From positions 1-30,584 of the forward strand of contig CAZRTM010000047.1 in the NCBI GenBank assembly GCA_964602995.1: a stretch of 30,584 bases of DNA, read 5' to 3'. Shown here in pieces: positions 22,501-30,584 of the stretch. The notes beneath the pieces were generated by a model. The model ran no database searches. It saw only the letters and a program-made list of their open reading frames with translations, and had not been told where the DNA came from. The position numbers were made by a program, and so were the translations under genes. The DNA is from JAAYYY01 sp964602995. GTDB lineage: Bacteria; Chloroflexota; Anaerolineae; Promineifilales; Promineifilaceae. Within the stretch, counting starts at the first letter, position 1, and each line of letters starts with the position of its first letter.

Positions 22501-25290
22501 TTACACTGGCTCCAGGAGAGGCCCGCGCCCCAGGAGAGGCAGCAAGGTGGGCACGTTGCCATTCAACTGGAAGCGGACGACACGCCGCCCGGCCTCGCGC
22601 AGCGCCTGAGCGTCGCCCAACGCCTGGGCCATTTTGAGCGCGCCGAAGGTTATGGACGTCTCGTTGGAGCCTGGTTCATCAGGAATGGGCAGGTCGCGCA
22701 GCGGCGCAGTGATAAGCTGGATGAAGAGGCCGTTGCCGCGATCTCCCTTGTGCAATTGTCCCGTGGAGTGCAGGAAACGGGGGCCGTAGCCAATGGTCAC
22801 AGCAACACCGCTCTTATCGCGCAGGTAGTTTCTGAAGGCCTGTAAAGCAACATCGGTCTGCTCATTGGGTTCGACGTAGGCTTGTACAGCGATATAGTCG
22901 CCGGCCGAGGCATATTCCAGGAAGTGATCCAGCACTTCGGCCGGTGTCTCAGCCGGCACTTCCACGTCGTGGACGCTGACGCCGCCCACCTTCACGCGCG
23001 GTATCAGTTGGGAGACGGAGCCAGTCTTTTTGTAGTTGGCTATTATTTCCCGGCCGCGCACCTTGGCCGACTCCACGTTGGGCTGGTTGAAGGGGTGCAC
23101 GCCGAGAATGTGGCTGGCGACGGCGGTCGCCACTTCCCAGGTGACGATGTGCTCGCCGATATCGTAGAGGTCGTCTACGGGCAGCGTGAGCAGCGGGTGC
23201 TCTGACTGTGCCAGCCGTGCCACCTGTGAATCATAACCGGCGCCCCCTTGCAAAGGCATGTAGATGAAGAGGCGGTCATTGCTGTAGGCCTCTGGATCCA
23301 TTGGCAGTTCGCCGACGATGGGCAGAATTCCTTTACCCGATTTGCCCGTACTCTCGGCAATAAGCTGTTCTACCCAATTGCCGAAACTTTCGATTTCTGG
23401 CGAGAGAATCAGGGTCAGTTTGTCGCGCCCTGCTTTGGCCAGAGCCCCGAGGACAGCGCCCAGGCCGGCACCTACCCGTGATGTCTCTGGACCGCTGATG
23501 ACCGCGGCGCGCTGCAGGAGTTTGCGCAAATCGATGCCCAGGAGTGCGGCGGGCAGGAGGCCAAAGTAGGAAAGTGCGGAGTAGCGCCCGCCGATGTTGG
23601 GGTCATTGAGCAGCGTGGCGCGGAACTGATATTTATCGGCCAGGTCGGCCAGTTTGCTGCCGGGGTCGGTGATGGCAATGAAATGTTGGCCCACTTCCCC
23701 TGCCCCCACGAAAGTGGACACCCAGTTATAGAAATATTTGAAGAGGGAGATGGTCTCAACGGTTGAGCCAGATTTACTAGAAACGATGAAAACGGTCTTT
23801 TTCGCGTCGAGGGCGGCACGATGGCGGCTGATGGCGGCCGGGTCGGTGCTATCGAGTACTGAGAGGTTGAGGTAGCCGGGAACAGGGCCGAATGTGTGGG
23901 CGAACATCTCGGGCGCCAGGCTAGAGCCGCCCATCCCTAGCAGCAGGGCATGGGTATAGCCCTCGTTGCGCAGGTCATCTGCCAGCGCTTCTAGCTCGGG
24001 GACCTTTTCCTGCATCTCACTGGCGCTGTGTAACCAGCCCAGGCGATTGCTGATTTCATCTGGTTTATCGGACCACAGGGTGTAGTCTTTATTCCAGAGG
24101 CGCTGTAACACCTGGTTTTCGGCCAGCTCTTCCCGGGCCTTGTCCACGATGTCCTGGTAATTGCCCAGGGCCGTTTCCCAGCGCTGGCGACGTTCCCCTT
24201 CGGCCAGGATTTTCTGGCGCTGGGCGCTGATTGTTTCCAGCAGGCTGTCAAAGGGCTTGATGAATTTCGCAACCCCTTCCTCTAGCAACTGGTTTGTCAC
24301 CTCATCGAGGTCGATGCCTAGTTCCGCCAGGCGTTGCAGTTGGGCGCGCGCTTCATCGATGTTTTTGTCCAGTGTGCGCGCCACCGTGCCATGGTCCAGG
24401 AATGCCTCTAACGTATCAGGAGGGACTGTGTTTATCGTATGGGGGCCAATGAGGCTGTCTATATATAAGGTGTCGGGATAGGCGGGGTCTTTGGTGCTGG
24501 TGCTGCCCCACAGTGGGCGCTGGAGCCTGGCCCCTTTCTCTTCAAGCCGTTCCCAACGCTCGCCGCTGAAGATTTCCAGGAAACGTTGGTAAGCCATCTT
24601 GGCGTTGGCGATGCCGATGGCGCCACGGATGTCATCCACGCCCATTTCGTCCAGCGCCTTGTCCACTTTGCCGTCAACGCGGCTGACAAAGAAGGATGCC
24701 ACGGAGGAAACGCTGCTCAGGTCGCCGCCGTTCTCGGCCATCTCCTCCAGACCGGCGATATAGGCCTCAGCTACAGCCTCATAGGCGCTGATGGCAAAGA
24801 TGAGAGTGACATTGATGTTGATCCCTTCGCTGGTTAGCTGGCGAATGGCCGGAACACCGGCAGGGGTGGCCGGTACTTTAATGTAGGCGTTGGGGCGATC
24901 AACCGCAGCAAAGAGACGACGCGCCTCCTTGATGGTGCCTTCTGTGTCATTGGCCAGGTTGGGATTGACTTCCAGGCTAACGTAGCCGTCAAGCCCGTCT
25001 GTCTGGTGGTAGAGGTCGGCGAAAACGTCGCAGGCGCGCTGAATATCTTCCACAGCCAGCGCCTCGTAAATATCCAATGGCGATTTGCCCTCAGCCGCCA
25101 GGATGCGCAGGGCATTATCATAGGTGTCGCTTTGGGCAATGGCTTTCTCGAAAATGGCCGGGTTTGAGGTGACGCCGCGCACGCCAATAACGCGAAGTTG
25201 GTTTAGCTCGCCCGAATCCAGCATATCGCGGTGCATGTAATCGAGCCAGATGGATTGGCCAAGGTCGGCCAGTTCATGAAGTTTGGACAT
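22501..25290 (-). CDS. tal-pgi: Bifunctional transaldolase / glucose-6-phosphate isomerase
   Basis: A 929-residue fusion. The first part (about 1-370) is transaldolase: GVTSNPAIFEKAI, the Schiff-base lysine K138 in AYIKVPATPAG, and NINVTLIFAISAYEA. After a helical linker (about 375-420) comes phosphoglucose isomerase: LLGMGGSSLAPEM, FIVSSKSGSTVET and GGRYSALSYFGLLP. It links the non-oxidative pentose phosphate pathway with upper glycolysis in one chain. The frame reaches 25359, but ATG 25290 follows AAGGAGA and matches the transaldolase start. The start overlaps the end of pgl by 17 bp and zwf follows after 3 bp, so all are one transcript. Confidence 0.93.
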   Translation of the reverse strand: MSKLHELADLGQSIWLDYMHRDMLDSGELNQLRVIGVRGVTSNPAIFEKAIAQSDTYDNALRILAAEGKSPLDIYEALAVEDIQRACDVFADLYHQTDGLDGYVSLEVNPNLANDTEGTIKEARRLFAAVDRPNAYIKVPATPAGVPAIRQLTSEGININVTLIFAISAYEAVAEAYIAGLEEMAENGGDLSSVSSVASFFVSRVDGKVDKALDEMGVDDIRGAIGIANAKMAYQRFLEIFSGERWERLEEKGARLQRPLWGSTSTKDPAYPDTLYIDSLIGPHTINTVPPDTLEAFLDHGTVARTLDKNIDEARAQLQRLAELGIDLDEVTNQLLEEGVAKFIKPFDSLLETISAQRQKILAEGERRQRWETALGNYQDIVDKAREELAENQVLQRLWNKDYTLWSDKPDEISNRLGWLHSASEMQEKVPELEALADDLRNEGYTHALLLGMGGSSLAPEMFAHTFGPVPGYLNLSVLDSTDPAAISRHRAALDAKKTVFIVSSKSGSTVETISLFKYFYNWVSTFVGAGEVGQHFIAITDPGSKLADLADKYQFRATLLNDPNIGGRYSALSYFGLLPAALLGIDLRKLLQRAAVISGPETSRVGAGLGAVLGALAKAGRDKLTLILSPEIESFGNWVEQLIAESTGKSGKGILPIVGELPMDPEAYSNDRLFIYMPLQGGAGYDSQVARLAQSEHPLLTLPVDDLYDIGEHIVTWEVATAVASHILGVHPFNQPNVESAKVRGREIIANYKKTGSVSQLIPRVKVGGVSVHDVEVPAETPAEVLDHFLEYASAGDYIAVQAYVEPNEQTDVALQAFRNYLRDKSGVAVTIGYGPRFLHSTGQLHKGDRGNGLFIQLITAPLRDLPIPDEPGSNETSITFGALKMAQALGDAQALREAGRRVVRFQLNGNVPTLLPLLGRGPLLEPV

Positions 25291-26065
25291 TATCTTCTCC
25301 TTTGTTTCTCTCGAGATTCGTGGCGGCTTCACTATCGATAAACCAGACAACCGAGCCATTGGTTGGCCGGATGCGTTGGGCCGGATAGCGTTCTAGATCG
25401 CGCGGTCCCTGCAGCGTAGCAGCAACGGCGGGTGCTTTATTGCCGCCGGTGACCAGAAAGAAAACCTGGCGCGCGCTATTGATTGCCGCGGGTGTCAGAC
25501 TGATGCGGTCAGGTGGACGATCCTCATAAGTGCCGCTGGCGGCAAGCACCGGCTGCTCCTGCTCCAGAGGCAGGATGGCGCCTGGAAAGAGGGAGGCCGT
25601 ATGCCCATCGCTGCCCAACCCCAACAGCACCAGGTCAAAGCGCGGCCAGGGACGGCCCTCTTCTGCAACCTGCCGTAGCGTCTCAGTATAACGTTCGGCG
25701 GCAGAGTGTGGGTCGTCTAACTCGCCTTGAATCCGGTGAATCTGATGGTTTGGAATGGGTACCTGGCTCAGGAGTAGCTCCTGTGCCAGGGCATAGTTGC
25801 TCTCTTCACTGAGCGGCGGCACGGCTCGTTCGTCAGCCCAGAAAATGTGGGTCTGGCTCCAGGGGATGCCACTAGCATAAGGTTCCTGAGCCAGGAGGCG
25901 GAAGAGGAGCCGGGGTGTGCTGCCGCCGGAAAGAACAAGCAAGAACCTGCCCCTCTTTTCTACGGCTTCAGGCGCCAACTGTTGCAGGCGGTTGGCCAGC
26001 GTTTCATTCAGTTGACGCTGATCCTCGAAAATCAGTACTTCTGGCTCCATATTTGGTGTTCTCAT
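25274..26065 (-). CDS. pgl: 6-phosphogluconolactonase
   Basis: A 263-residue DevB/SOL-type lactonase converting 6-phosphogluconolactone, the zwf product, to 6-phosphogluconate. Typical features: LVLSGGSTPRLLFRLLA, IFWADERAVPPLSEESNY, LVLLGLGSDGHTASLFPG and a C-terminal VTGGNKAPAVAATLQGP. The start is uncertain: ATG 26065 is used, but a TTG at 26077 would overlap the glk stop and ATG 26050 is also possible; none has a clear ribosome site, consistent with translational coupling to glk. Confidence 0.92.
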   Translation of the reverse strand: MRTPNMEPEVLIFEDQRQLNETLANRLQQLAPEAVEKRGRFLLVLSGGSTPRLLFRLLAQEPYASGIPWSQTHIFWADERAVPPLSEESNYALAQELLLSQVPIPNHQIHRIQGELDDPHSAAERYTETLRQVAEEGRPWPRFDLVLLGLGSDGHTASLFPGAILPLEQEQPVLAASGTYEDRPPDRISLTPAAINSARQVFFLVTGGNKAPAVAATLQGPRDLERYPAQRIRPTNGSVVWFIDSEAATNLERNKGEDNVQTS

Positions 26066-26073
26066 ACCGTTTG

Positions 26074-27093
26074 TCAACCGATTCGCGTGGCCTGGCGGCT
26101 CTCCACTTGCTCCTTGACCAGTTGCAAGCCGTGAACGGCGACGCCTAGCAGGCCGACATCCTGTTTGCAGATGACCTGTACCGGGATTTGCGCCAGTAGC
26201 TCGGCGAAACGCCCTTTGTTGGTGAAGTCCTCCATGAAGTTGCTTGCTTTCAGCTGAGGCAGGATACGCGGGGGAATGCCGCCGCCCAGGTAAATGCCGC
26301 CAGTGGCCAGCAGTTTCAGCGCCAGGTTGCCTGCTTCGTGAGCTAATATGTCGATGAACAGGTCCAGCGTAGCGACGCAGATGTCAACCTGCTCCTTCTG
26401 GGCCGCTGTCACGATCACAGGGGTCTTGTCTGCAGCGCTGGCCAGCGCCTCGGCCAGTGCGGGCGGCTCCTCATAGCGCCCGCTGTCGCGCAGAAAGGCG
26501 TAGAGGTTAGGAATGCCAAGTCCTGAACAGACTCGTTCATAGCTTACATGCCCCACTCGTGGCTGAAGATATGCAAGCAACTCCTGTTGCAATTCGTTCA
26601 CCGGACCAAAGTCGGTGTGGCCTCCTTCGCAGGGGAAGGGGAGGTATTGTTTGCCGTCCCAGACGAGGAAGCCCTCGCCCAGACCGGTTCCGGGTGCAAT
26701 CACGCCAATGGCGCCCTGGGGGTCGGCTGTGCCCTCATTCAGCACGTAGAGATCTTCTTCCTGGAGGATGGGCACGGATGTGGCGACCGCTTCGAGATCA
26801 TTGAGCAGGTGCGCCGCCTGTAGCTGGAAGCGGTCCATCAGGCGGCGCTCTTCCAGGATCCAGGGCAAGTTCGTAATCTGGGCGCGATCCTTGACCACCG
26901 GCCCGGCGACGCCGAAAGCAGCGTGAGTCACTTCTTCGTCGTACTCGGCCAGGAATTCTTCGATCACAGCCTCAAGTGAGGCGTACGCTCTGCTGGGGTA
27001 GGTTTTACGAACGACGGGGAGCCTCGGACCTTGCTCCAATGTGTAGAGGGCCAGAACTGTGTTTGTACCACCAATATCGCCTGCCAGTAGCAT
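26074..27093 (-). CDS. glk: Glucokinase (Glk family, Pfam PF02685 type)
   Basis: A 339-residue ATP-dependent sugar kinase of the bacterial Glk family, not the ROK family. MLLAGDIGGTNTVLALY is the phosphate-binding start, with AFGVAGPV, TNLPWILEE, LNDLEAVATSV, the APGTGLGEGFLV adenosine/phosphate region and EGGHTDFGP around the sugar site, then GGIYLGGGIPPRIL. It is the first gene of the operon, producing G6P for the isomerase and dehydrogenase encoded after it. The ribosome site is weak (AAGGA, 13 bp before ATG). Confidence 0.93.
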   Translation of the reverse strand: MLLAGDIGGTNTVLALYTLEQGPRLPVVRKTYPSRAYASLEAVIEEFLAEYDEEVTHAAFGVAGPVVKDRAQITNLPWILEERRLMDRFQLQAAHLLNDLEAVATSVPILQEEDLYVLNEGTADPQGAIGVIAPGTGLGEGFLVWDGKQYLPFPCEGGHTDFGPVNELQQELLAYLQPRVGHVSYERVCSGLGIPNLYAFLRDSGRYEEPPALAEALASAADKTPVIVTAAQKEQVDICVATLDLFIDILAHEAGNLALKLLATGGIYLGGGIPPRILPQLKASNFMEDFTNKGRFAELLAQIPVQVICKQDVGLLGVAVHGLQLVKEQVESRQATRIG

Positions 27094-27195
27094 AATTTCT
27101 TGTTGTCCTTATCTCAACGACGCCACAAGATGCCTCATGATGCGACCATCGCCAGAGTCATTGTGATCAAAGTTGCCTCTGACGTTGGTACATAC

Positions 27196-27235
27196 ATTAT
27201 AGTAGCTTTTCTTTATCACAGTAGTGCATTCTACT
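27196..27235 (-). promoter_or_regulatory. glk operon promoter with an operator-like palindrome
   Basis: On the - strand a consensus TATAAT (27196-27201) has no good -35; instead AGTAGTGCATTCTACT (27220-27235), a 5-bp inverted repeat around 6 bp, covers the -35 position. This layout suggests control by a bound regulator. The leader would be about 100 nt. Confidence 0.4.
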
Positions 27236-27359
27236 CAACCTCTCGCAGGCTGTGGTTGCGCTCCAAAATAAGCCTGTGGAACGGCCCCCGCGCTATCACA
27301 ATCCCCTTGTAATCGCGATTTTGAAGTGCACTTTTCTGTGCTATTATTCGGGCGTCGCG

Positions 27360-27394
27360 ATTGGTCAGTATAACTTTTTCTTATACTGGCCAAT
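27360..27394. repeat. Long inverted repeat before the Pmp-like gene
   Basis: Arms of 14 bp (ATTGGTCAGTATAA and TTATACTGGCCAAT) surround the loop CTTTTTC, with a single mismatch that becomes a G-U pair in RNA. It is 80 bp before the start codon and just after a possible promoter, so it would form the 5' end of the message, or serve as an operator. Confidence 0.6.
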
Positions 27395-27474
27395 AGCCAA
27401 ACCTCGTACCGTCAACTTCATCGCTAGGCGGCTCAATTCTACAACTAAAAATTTTTGGACCCATAGGAGAGAAC

Positions 27475-30400
27475 ATGATAGCTATGTCCATTTGGGGCCG
27501 CAGAACTATTGCGGCTCTTTTCTTGTTGACCATCGGGTTATTGCTGGCGCTACTTGTCGCCTTATTTGTCCCTACAACGTCTGTAGCGGCCCAATCGAAG
27601 ATCATCTACGTTAATGCCGCTGCCGCCGCCGGTGGCAACGGCAGCTCCTGGAACACCGCTTATACCAGCCTGCAGGATGCCCTGGATGAGGCGGAAGCCG
27701 GCGACGAAATCTGGGTGGCCGCAGGTATCTATACGCCCGGTGTGAACGCGGAAGACAGCTTCAACATCCCGCCCAGTGTAGCTGTCTACGGCGGTTTTGC
27801 CGGCGATGAAATGAAACGCGACGACCGTAGATGGGAGACCCACTTCACCGTCCTGAGCGGTGACATCGGTGGCGACGACAACGTTGATGGCCGTGGCGTA
27901 GTCACCGACACGGCCAACATCAACAATGACAATGCTTACCATGTGGTGATGCTGGACGGTACCACGACGCCCATCACCGCCAGCACTCGCATCGACGGGG
28001 TCATCATTACCGCCGGGCAGGCCTACGGTGAAGGCCTTGACACTTTCGGCGGTGGTCTTTTCTGCAACGGCGAAGGCGCTGGTCATGAGTGTAGCCCGAC
28101 GTTGGCCAACGTCACCTTTGCTGGCAACCTGGCACTCGAATTGGGTGGAGGTATGTATAACCGTGGCTATGACGGTGGCGTCAGCAGCCCGACGCTGACC
28201 AACGTTACCTTCAGCGGCAATCGGGCGGATTTCCTCGGAGGAGCCATGTACAATGCTGGCGCCTATGGTGGTGTTAGCAACCCTACACTCACAGACGTCA
28301 CCTTCACTGACAACGAGGCAGATGGCAGTGGTGGAGCCATTTATAATGATGGCGATAACGACGGCGTCAGCAGCCCGACGTTGACCAACGTCATCTTCAC
28401 CAACAATTGGGCAGGGGAGTATGGCGGAGCCATGTACAATGATGGCGCCTATGGTGTTAGCAACCCTACACTTACAAACGTTACCTTCTCTGGCAACGAG
28501 GCAGAAGACAGTGGCGGGGCCATGTACAATGACGGCTGGGGAGGCGGTGAAAGTAGTCCCATGCTGATCAATGTCACCTTCACCAACAATTGGGCATGGG
28601 AGTATGGCGGAGCCATGTACAATGATGGCTTTGATGGTGTTAGCAACCCTACACTTACAAATGTTACCTTCTCTGGCAACGAGGCAGATGACAGCGGTGG
28701 AGCCATGTACAATGACGGCTGGGGAGGCGGTGAAAGTAGTCCCACGCTGACCAACGTCACCTTCAGCGGCAACTGGGCGAGTTTCTACGGAGGAGCCATG
28801 TACAATGATGGCTACGATGGTGGTGTTAGCAACCCCACACTTACAGACGTCACTTTCACTGACAACGGGGCAGATGACAGTGGTGGAGCCATGTACAATG
28901 ATGGCGAGGAAGGCGTCAGTAACCCTACATTGATCGACGTCTCGTTTGCCGACAACTGGGCGTATTGCGGTGGAGCGATGTATAACTTAGGTGTCGTGGG
29001 CGAGAGCAGCCCCACGCTGACTGATGTCACCTTCACCGACAATTGGGCAGACTGCGCCGGCGGAGCCATGTACAACGATGGCTACGACGGCAAGAGCAGC
29101 CCGACGCTGACTAACGTTATCTTCAGCGACAATTCGGCACCCGTAGGTGGAGCCATGTACAACGATGGCTACGACGGCAAGAGCAGCCCCACATTGACCA
29201 ACGTCTTGTTCGCTGGCAACTCTGCAGGTTTCGGGGGAGCGATGTACAACGATGGCTCTTCGAGTGGCCTTAGCAACCCCACGCTAACCAATGTTGCATT
29301 CACCGGTAATTGGGCGGAGATTGAGGGCGGAGCTATGTACAACAATGGCAAGGGCGGCGAAAGCAGCCCAACGCTGACTAATGTCACCTTCGGTGGCAAC
29401 GCGGCGGGAGAAAAGGGTGGGGCTATGTACAACTATGCCTTCGACGGTGGCGCCAGTAACCTTGTGCTCACCAACGTCATTCTCTGGAATAATAGGGTTG
29501 CCCCTGCCTTTGGAGGCGACGAAATGTACAATGACGGCGCTAAAATTGAGATCGCCAACAGTCTGGTGCAGGGTGGCTTGAGTGGTCCTGACAGCGGTAT
29601 TACCAATGTGAATGGCGGGAGCGTGAACGACAAGGGCCACAACCGCGATCTCGACCCACGGTTCATCAACTCAGTGGACCCCGCGGAGGCGCCCACTACG
29701 GATGGGGATTGGCGCCTGGGGCCCGGTTCACCGGCCATTGATGCCGGCGACAACAGTGCCGTGCCTGATGGCCTGACCACCGACCTGGATGGCAATCCAC
29801 GCCTTCAGGGCGGTGTGGTGGATATGGGCGCCTATGAGTTCCAGCTCCCCGATGTAGCTCTGTCCAAGAGCGTGACGCCGGCCAGCGCCCAACCAGGCCA
29901 GGTGATTACCTATACGCTGCTGTTCAGCAACAATGGCCTTGCCGTGGCCACCGGCGTGGTCATCAGCGACGACGTGCCGGCAGAGTTGACCAACGTCACC
30001 GTGCAGAGTTCAGGGGCAGTAGTGACGGAAACAGGAACGTCGCCCTATACCTGGGAGGCGGCCAACCTGGCTCCTGGCGCGGGGGGCATCATTACGCTGA
30101 CTGGTGTGGTGGACCCGTTATTGGCGGCTGATGTGTTGCTCAATAATGTGGCTACCATCACGGCTGCAAACGATAACGATGCCTCTAACAACAGCGATGC
30201 GGTGGTCACCGAGGTCACCGTGCCGCGCGTGTCCTTTAGCGCCGCCAGCTACAGCGTTGCTGAGGATGGGGGCGCAGCCGTGATTACGGTCATGCTGGAC
30301 GCGCCCAATCCCTACGCCGACGTCACCGTTCACTTCAGTACCAGTGACGGCAGCGCCACGGCTGGCAGCGACTACGATGCGGTCAGCCAGAGGCTGACGG

Positions 30401-30584
30401 TTGCGGCGGGGCAGACAACGGCTACCGTCACTATACCCATCACCGACGACGACCTCGACGAAGGGGACGAGACGGTGCTGCTGCAATTGAGCGATCCGGC
30501 CGGCGCTGCGCTGGGCGCGCCGCAGACGACCACGCTGACCATCATTGATGATGTACCATCAGAACCGGAGGGATATAGGATTCA
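27475..30584 (+). CDS. Giant secreted Pmp-like beta-helix / DUF11 / Calx-beta protein (5' part)
   Basis: Open from ATG 27475 (AGGAGA just upstream) to the window end: 1036 codons, no stop. A signal peptide (about 1-40, likely cut after SVAA) is followed by IIYVNAAA...GGNGSSWNTAY, the usual opening of right-handed beta-helix surface proteins. Residues about 190-680 hold roughly 15 units built on GGAMYNDG and FxxN (FSGN, FTDN), the two motifs of chlamydial polymorphic membrane protein repeats. A choice-of-anchor Q region follows (about 725-785; GSPAIDAGDN, VDMGAYEF), then a DUF11-like domain (about 795-915; TYTLLFSNNG) and a Calx-beta domain (about 917-1027; VSFSAASYSVAEDGG, DETVLLQLSD). Probably an adhesin or cell-surface/extracellular matrix protein. 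The C-terminus and any anchor are outside the window. Confidence 0.88.
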   Translation, partial: MIAMSIWGRRTIAALFLLTIGLLLALLVALFVPTTSVAAQSKIIYVNAAAAAGGNGSSWNTAYTSLQDALDEAEAGDEIWVAAGIYTPGVNAEDSFNIPPSVAVYGGFAGDEMKRDDRRWETHFTVLSGDIGGDDNVDGRGVVTDTANINNDNAYHVVMLDGTTTPITASTRIDGVIITAGQAYGEGLDTFGGGLFCNGEGAGHECSPTLANVTFAGNLALELGGGMYNRGYDGGVSSPTLTNVTFSGNRADFLGGAMYNAGAYGGVSNPTLTDVTFTDNEADGSGGAIYNDGDNDGVSSPTLTNVIFTNNWAGEYGGAMYNDGAYGVSNPTLTNVTFSGNEAEDSGGAMYNDGWGGGESSPMLINVTFTNNWAWEYGGAMYNDGFDGVSNPTLTNVTFSGNEADDSGGAMYNDGWGGGESSPTLTNVTFSGNWASFYGGAMYNDGYDGGVSNPTLTDVTFTDNGADDSGGAMYNDGEEGVSNPTLIDVSFADNWAYCGGAMYNLGVVGESSPTLTDVTFTDNWADCAGGAMYNDGYDGKSSPTLTNVIFSDNSAPVGGAMYNDGYDGKSSPTLTNVLFAGNSAGFGGAMYNDGSSSGLSNPTLTNVAFTGNWAEIEGGAMYNNGKGGESSPTLTNVTFGGNAAGEKGGAMYNYAFDGGASNLVLTNVILWNNRVAPAFGGDEMYNDGAKIEIANSLVQGGLSGPDSGITNVNGGSVNDKGHNRDLDPRFINSVDPAEAPTTDGDWRLGPGSPAIDAGDNSAVPDGLTTDLDGNPRLQGGVVDMGAYEFQLPDVALSKSVTPASAQPGQVITYTLLFSNNGLAVATGVVISDDVPAELTNVTVQSSGAVVTETGTSPYTWEAANLAPGAGGIITLTGVVDPLLAADVLLNNVATITAANDNDASNNSDAVVTEVTVPRVSFSAASYSVAEDGGAAVITVMLDAPNPYADVTVHFSTSDGSATAGSDYDAVSQRLTVAAGQTTATVTIPITDDDLDEGDETVLLQLSDPAGAALGAPQTTTLTIIDDVPSEPEGYRI
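28148..29430 (+). repeat. Tandem Pmp-like coding repeats (about 84-93 bp each)
   Basis: About 15 in-frame units centred on codons for GG[AG][MI]YN, beginning at GGGMYNRG and ending at GGAMYNYA; degenerate copies lie on both sides (GGGLFCNG, GGDEMYNDG). Many units share long stretches of DNA, for example the neighbouring units at 29059 and 29146, exactly 87 bp apart. Confidence 0.9.
28396..28761 (+). repeat. 183-bp tandem duplication inside the repeat region
   Basis: 28396-28578 and 28579-28761 are near-identical (61 codons, two repeat units each): for example TTCACCAACAATTGGGCA recurs exactly 183 bp apart and GTTAGCAACCCTACACTTAC recurs at the same distance. This marks a recent two-unit duplication. 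Confidence 0.85.

Larger units (their letters stand above)
27094..27474. other. Divergent intergenic region, glk / Pmp-like gene
   Basis: 381 bp without a convincing gene. It contains the glk -10 (27196), a small inverted repeat (27220-27235), a possible + promoter TTTGAA-N16-TATTAT (27320-27347) and the long inverted repeat 27360-27394. Confidence 0.6.

Noticed and set aside
28449..29432. Antisense frames with repeated LYMAPP/VGLL motifs
   Set aside because: They are the reverse reading of the GGAMYN coding repeats; their periodicity is inherited from the + strand gene.

Overview
The window looks like chromosomal DNA of a free-living, GC-rich bacterium, most probably a member of the Chloroflexota (Anaerolineae/Caldilineae type). 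That placement is inference from gene style: a transaldolase-phosphoglucose isomerase fusion, paired AI-2E-type membrane proteins, a very large secreted beta-helix/DUF11/Calx-beta protein, and a phosphate operon led by a stress-protein-like gene. There is no marker gene that fixes the species. A run of exactly 100 N (16930-17029) shows it is a scaffolded draft assembly.

Layout. (1) 1-312: the 3' end of an unidentified gene, then a 47-codon broken remnant resembling the N-terminus of a DISARM DrmA-like helicase. (2) 492-8134: a phosphate-starvation module on the + strand: sensor kinase (PhoR-like), PhoB-like regulator, a four-repeat 11-bp Pho-box array with a -10 element, an unusual gene joining half of an MshEN/T2SSE-N domain to a UspA-like region, then pstS, pstC, pstA and pstB. 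No phoU follows. (3) 8148-11921: dnaE on the - strand, with a 5 x 18-bp tandem repeat upstream. (4) 12213-16913: a hypothetical gene, a GT2 glycosyltransferase, an alkyltransferase-like protein (Trp in place of the methyl-accepting Cys) and two overlapping AI-2E-family transporters. (5) 16914-19593: the assembly gap flanked by 18-bp repeats, tRNA-Arg(CCG), a stand-alone receiver protein, a possible orphan small RNA/terminator, and an alpha-oxoamine synthase-family enzyme. (6) 19594-27093: carbon metabolism: glgA (+) converging on a tight - strand operon glk-pgl-tal/pgi-zwf. (7) 27475-end: the start of a giant secreted protein with about 15 Pmp-like GGAMYN/FxxN repeats, a choice-of-anchor Q region, a DUF11-like domain and a Calx-beta domain; it runs off the window.

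How the parts work together. The kinase/regulator pair almost certainly controls the adjacent Pst high-affinity phosphate importer through the Pho-box array. The glk-pgl-tal/pgi-zwf operon phosphorylates glucose, interconverts G6P and F6P and feeds the oxidative pentose phosphate branch, while glgA draws sugar into glycogen. The most unusual items are the MshEN-USP protein at the head of the Pho regulon, the DrmA-like defence remnant, two different 18-bp hairpin-forming repeat arrays (one probably responsible for the gap), the orphan terminator/sRNA candidate and the recently duplicated Pmp-like repeat protein.
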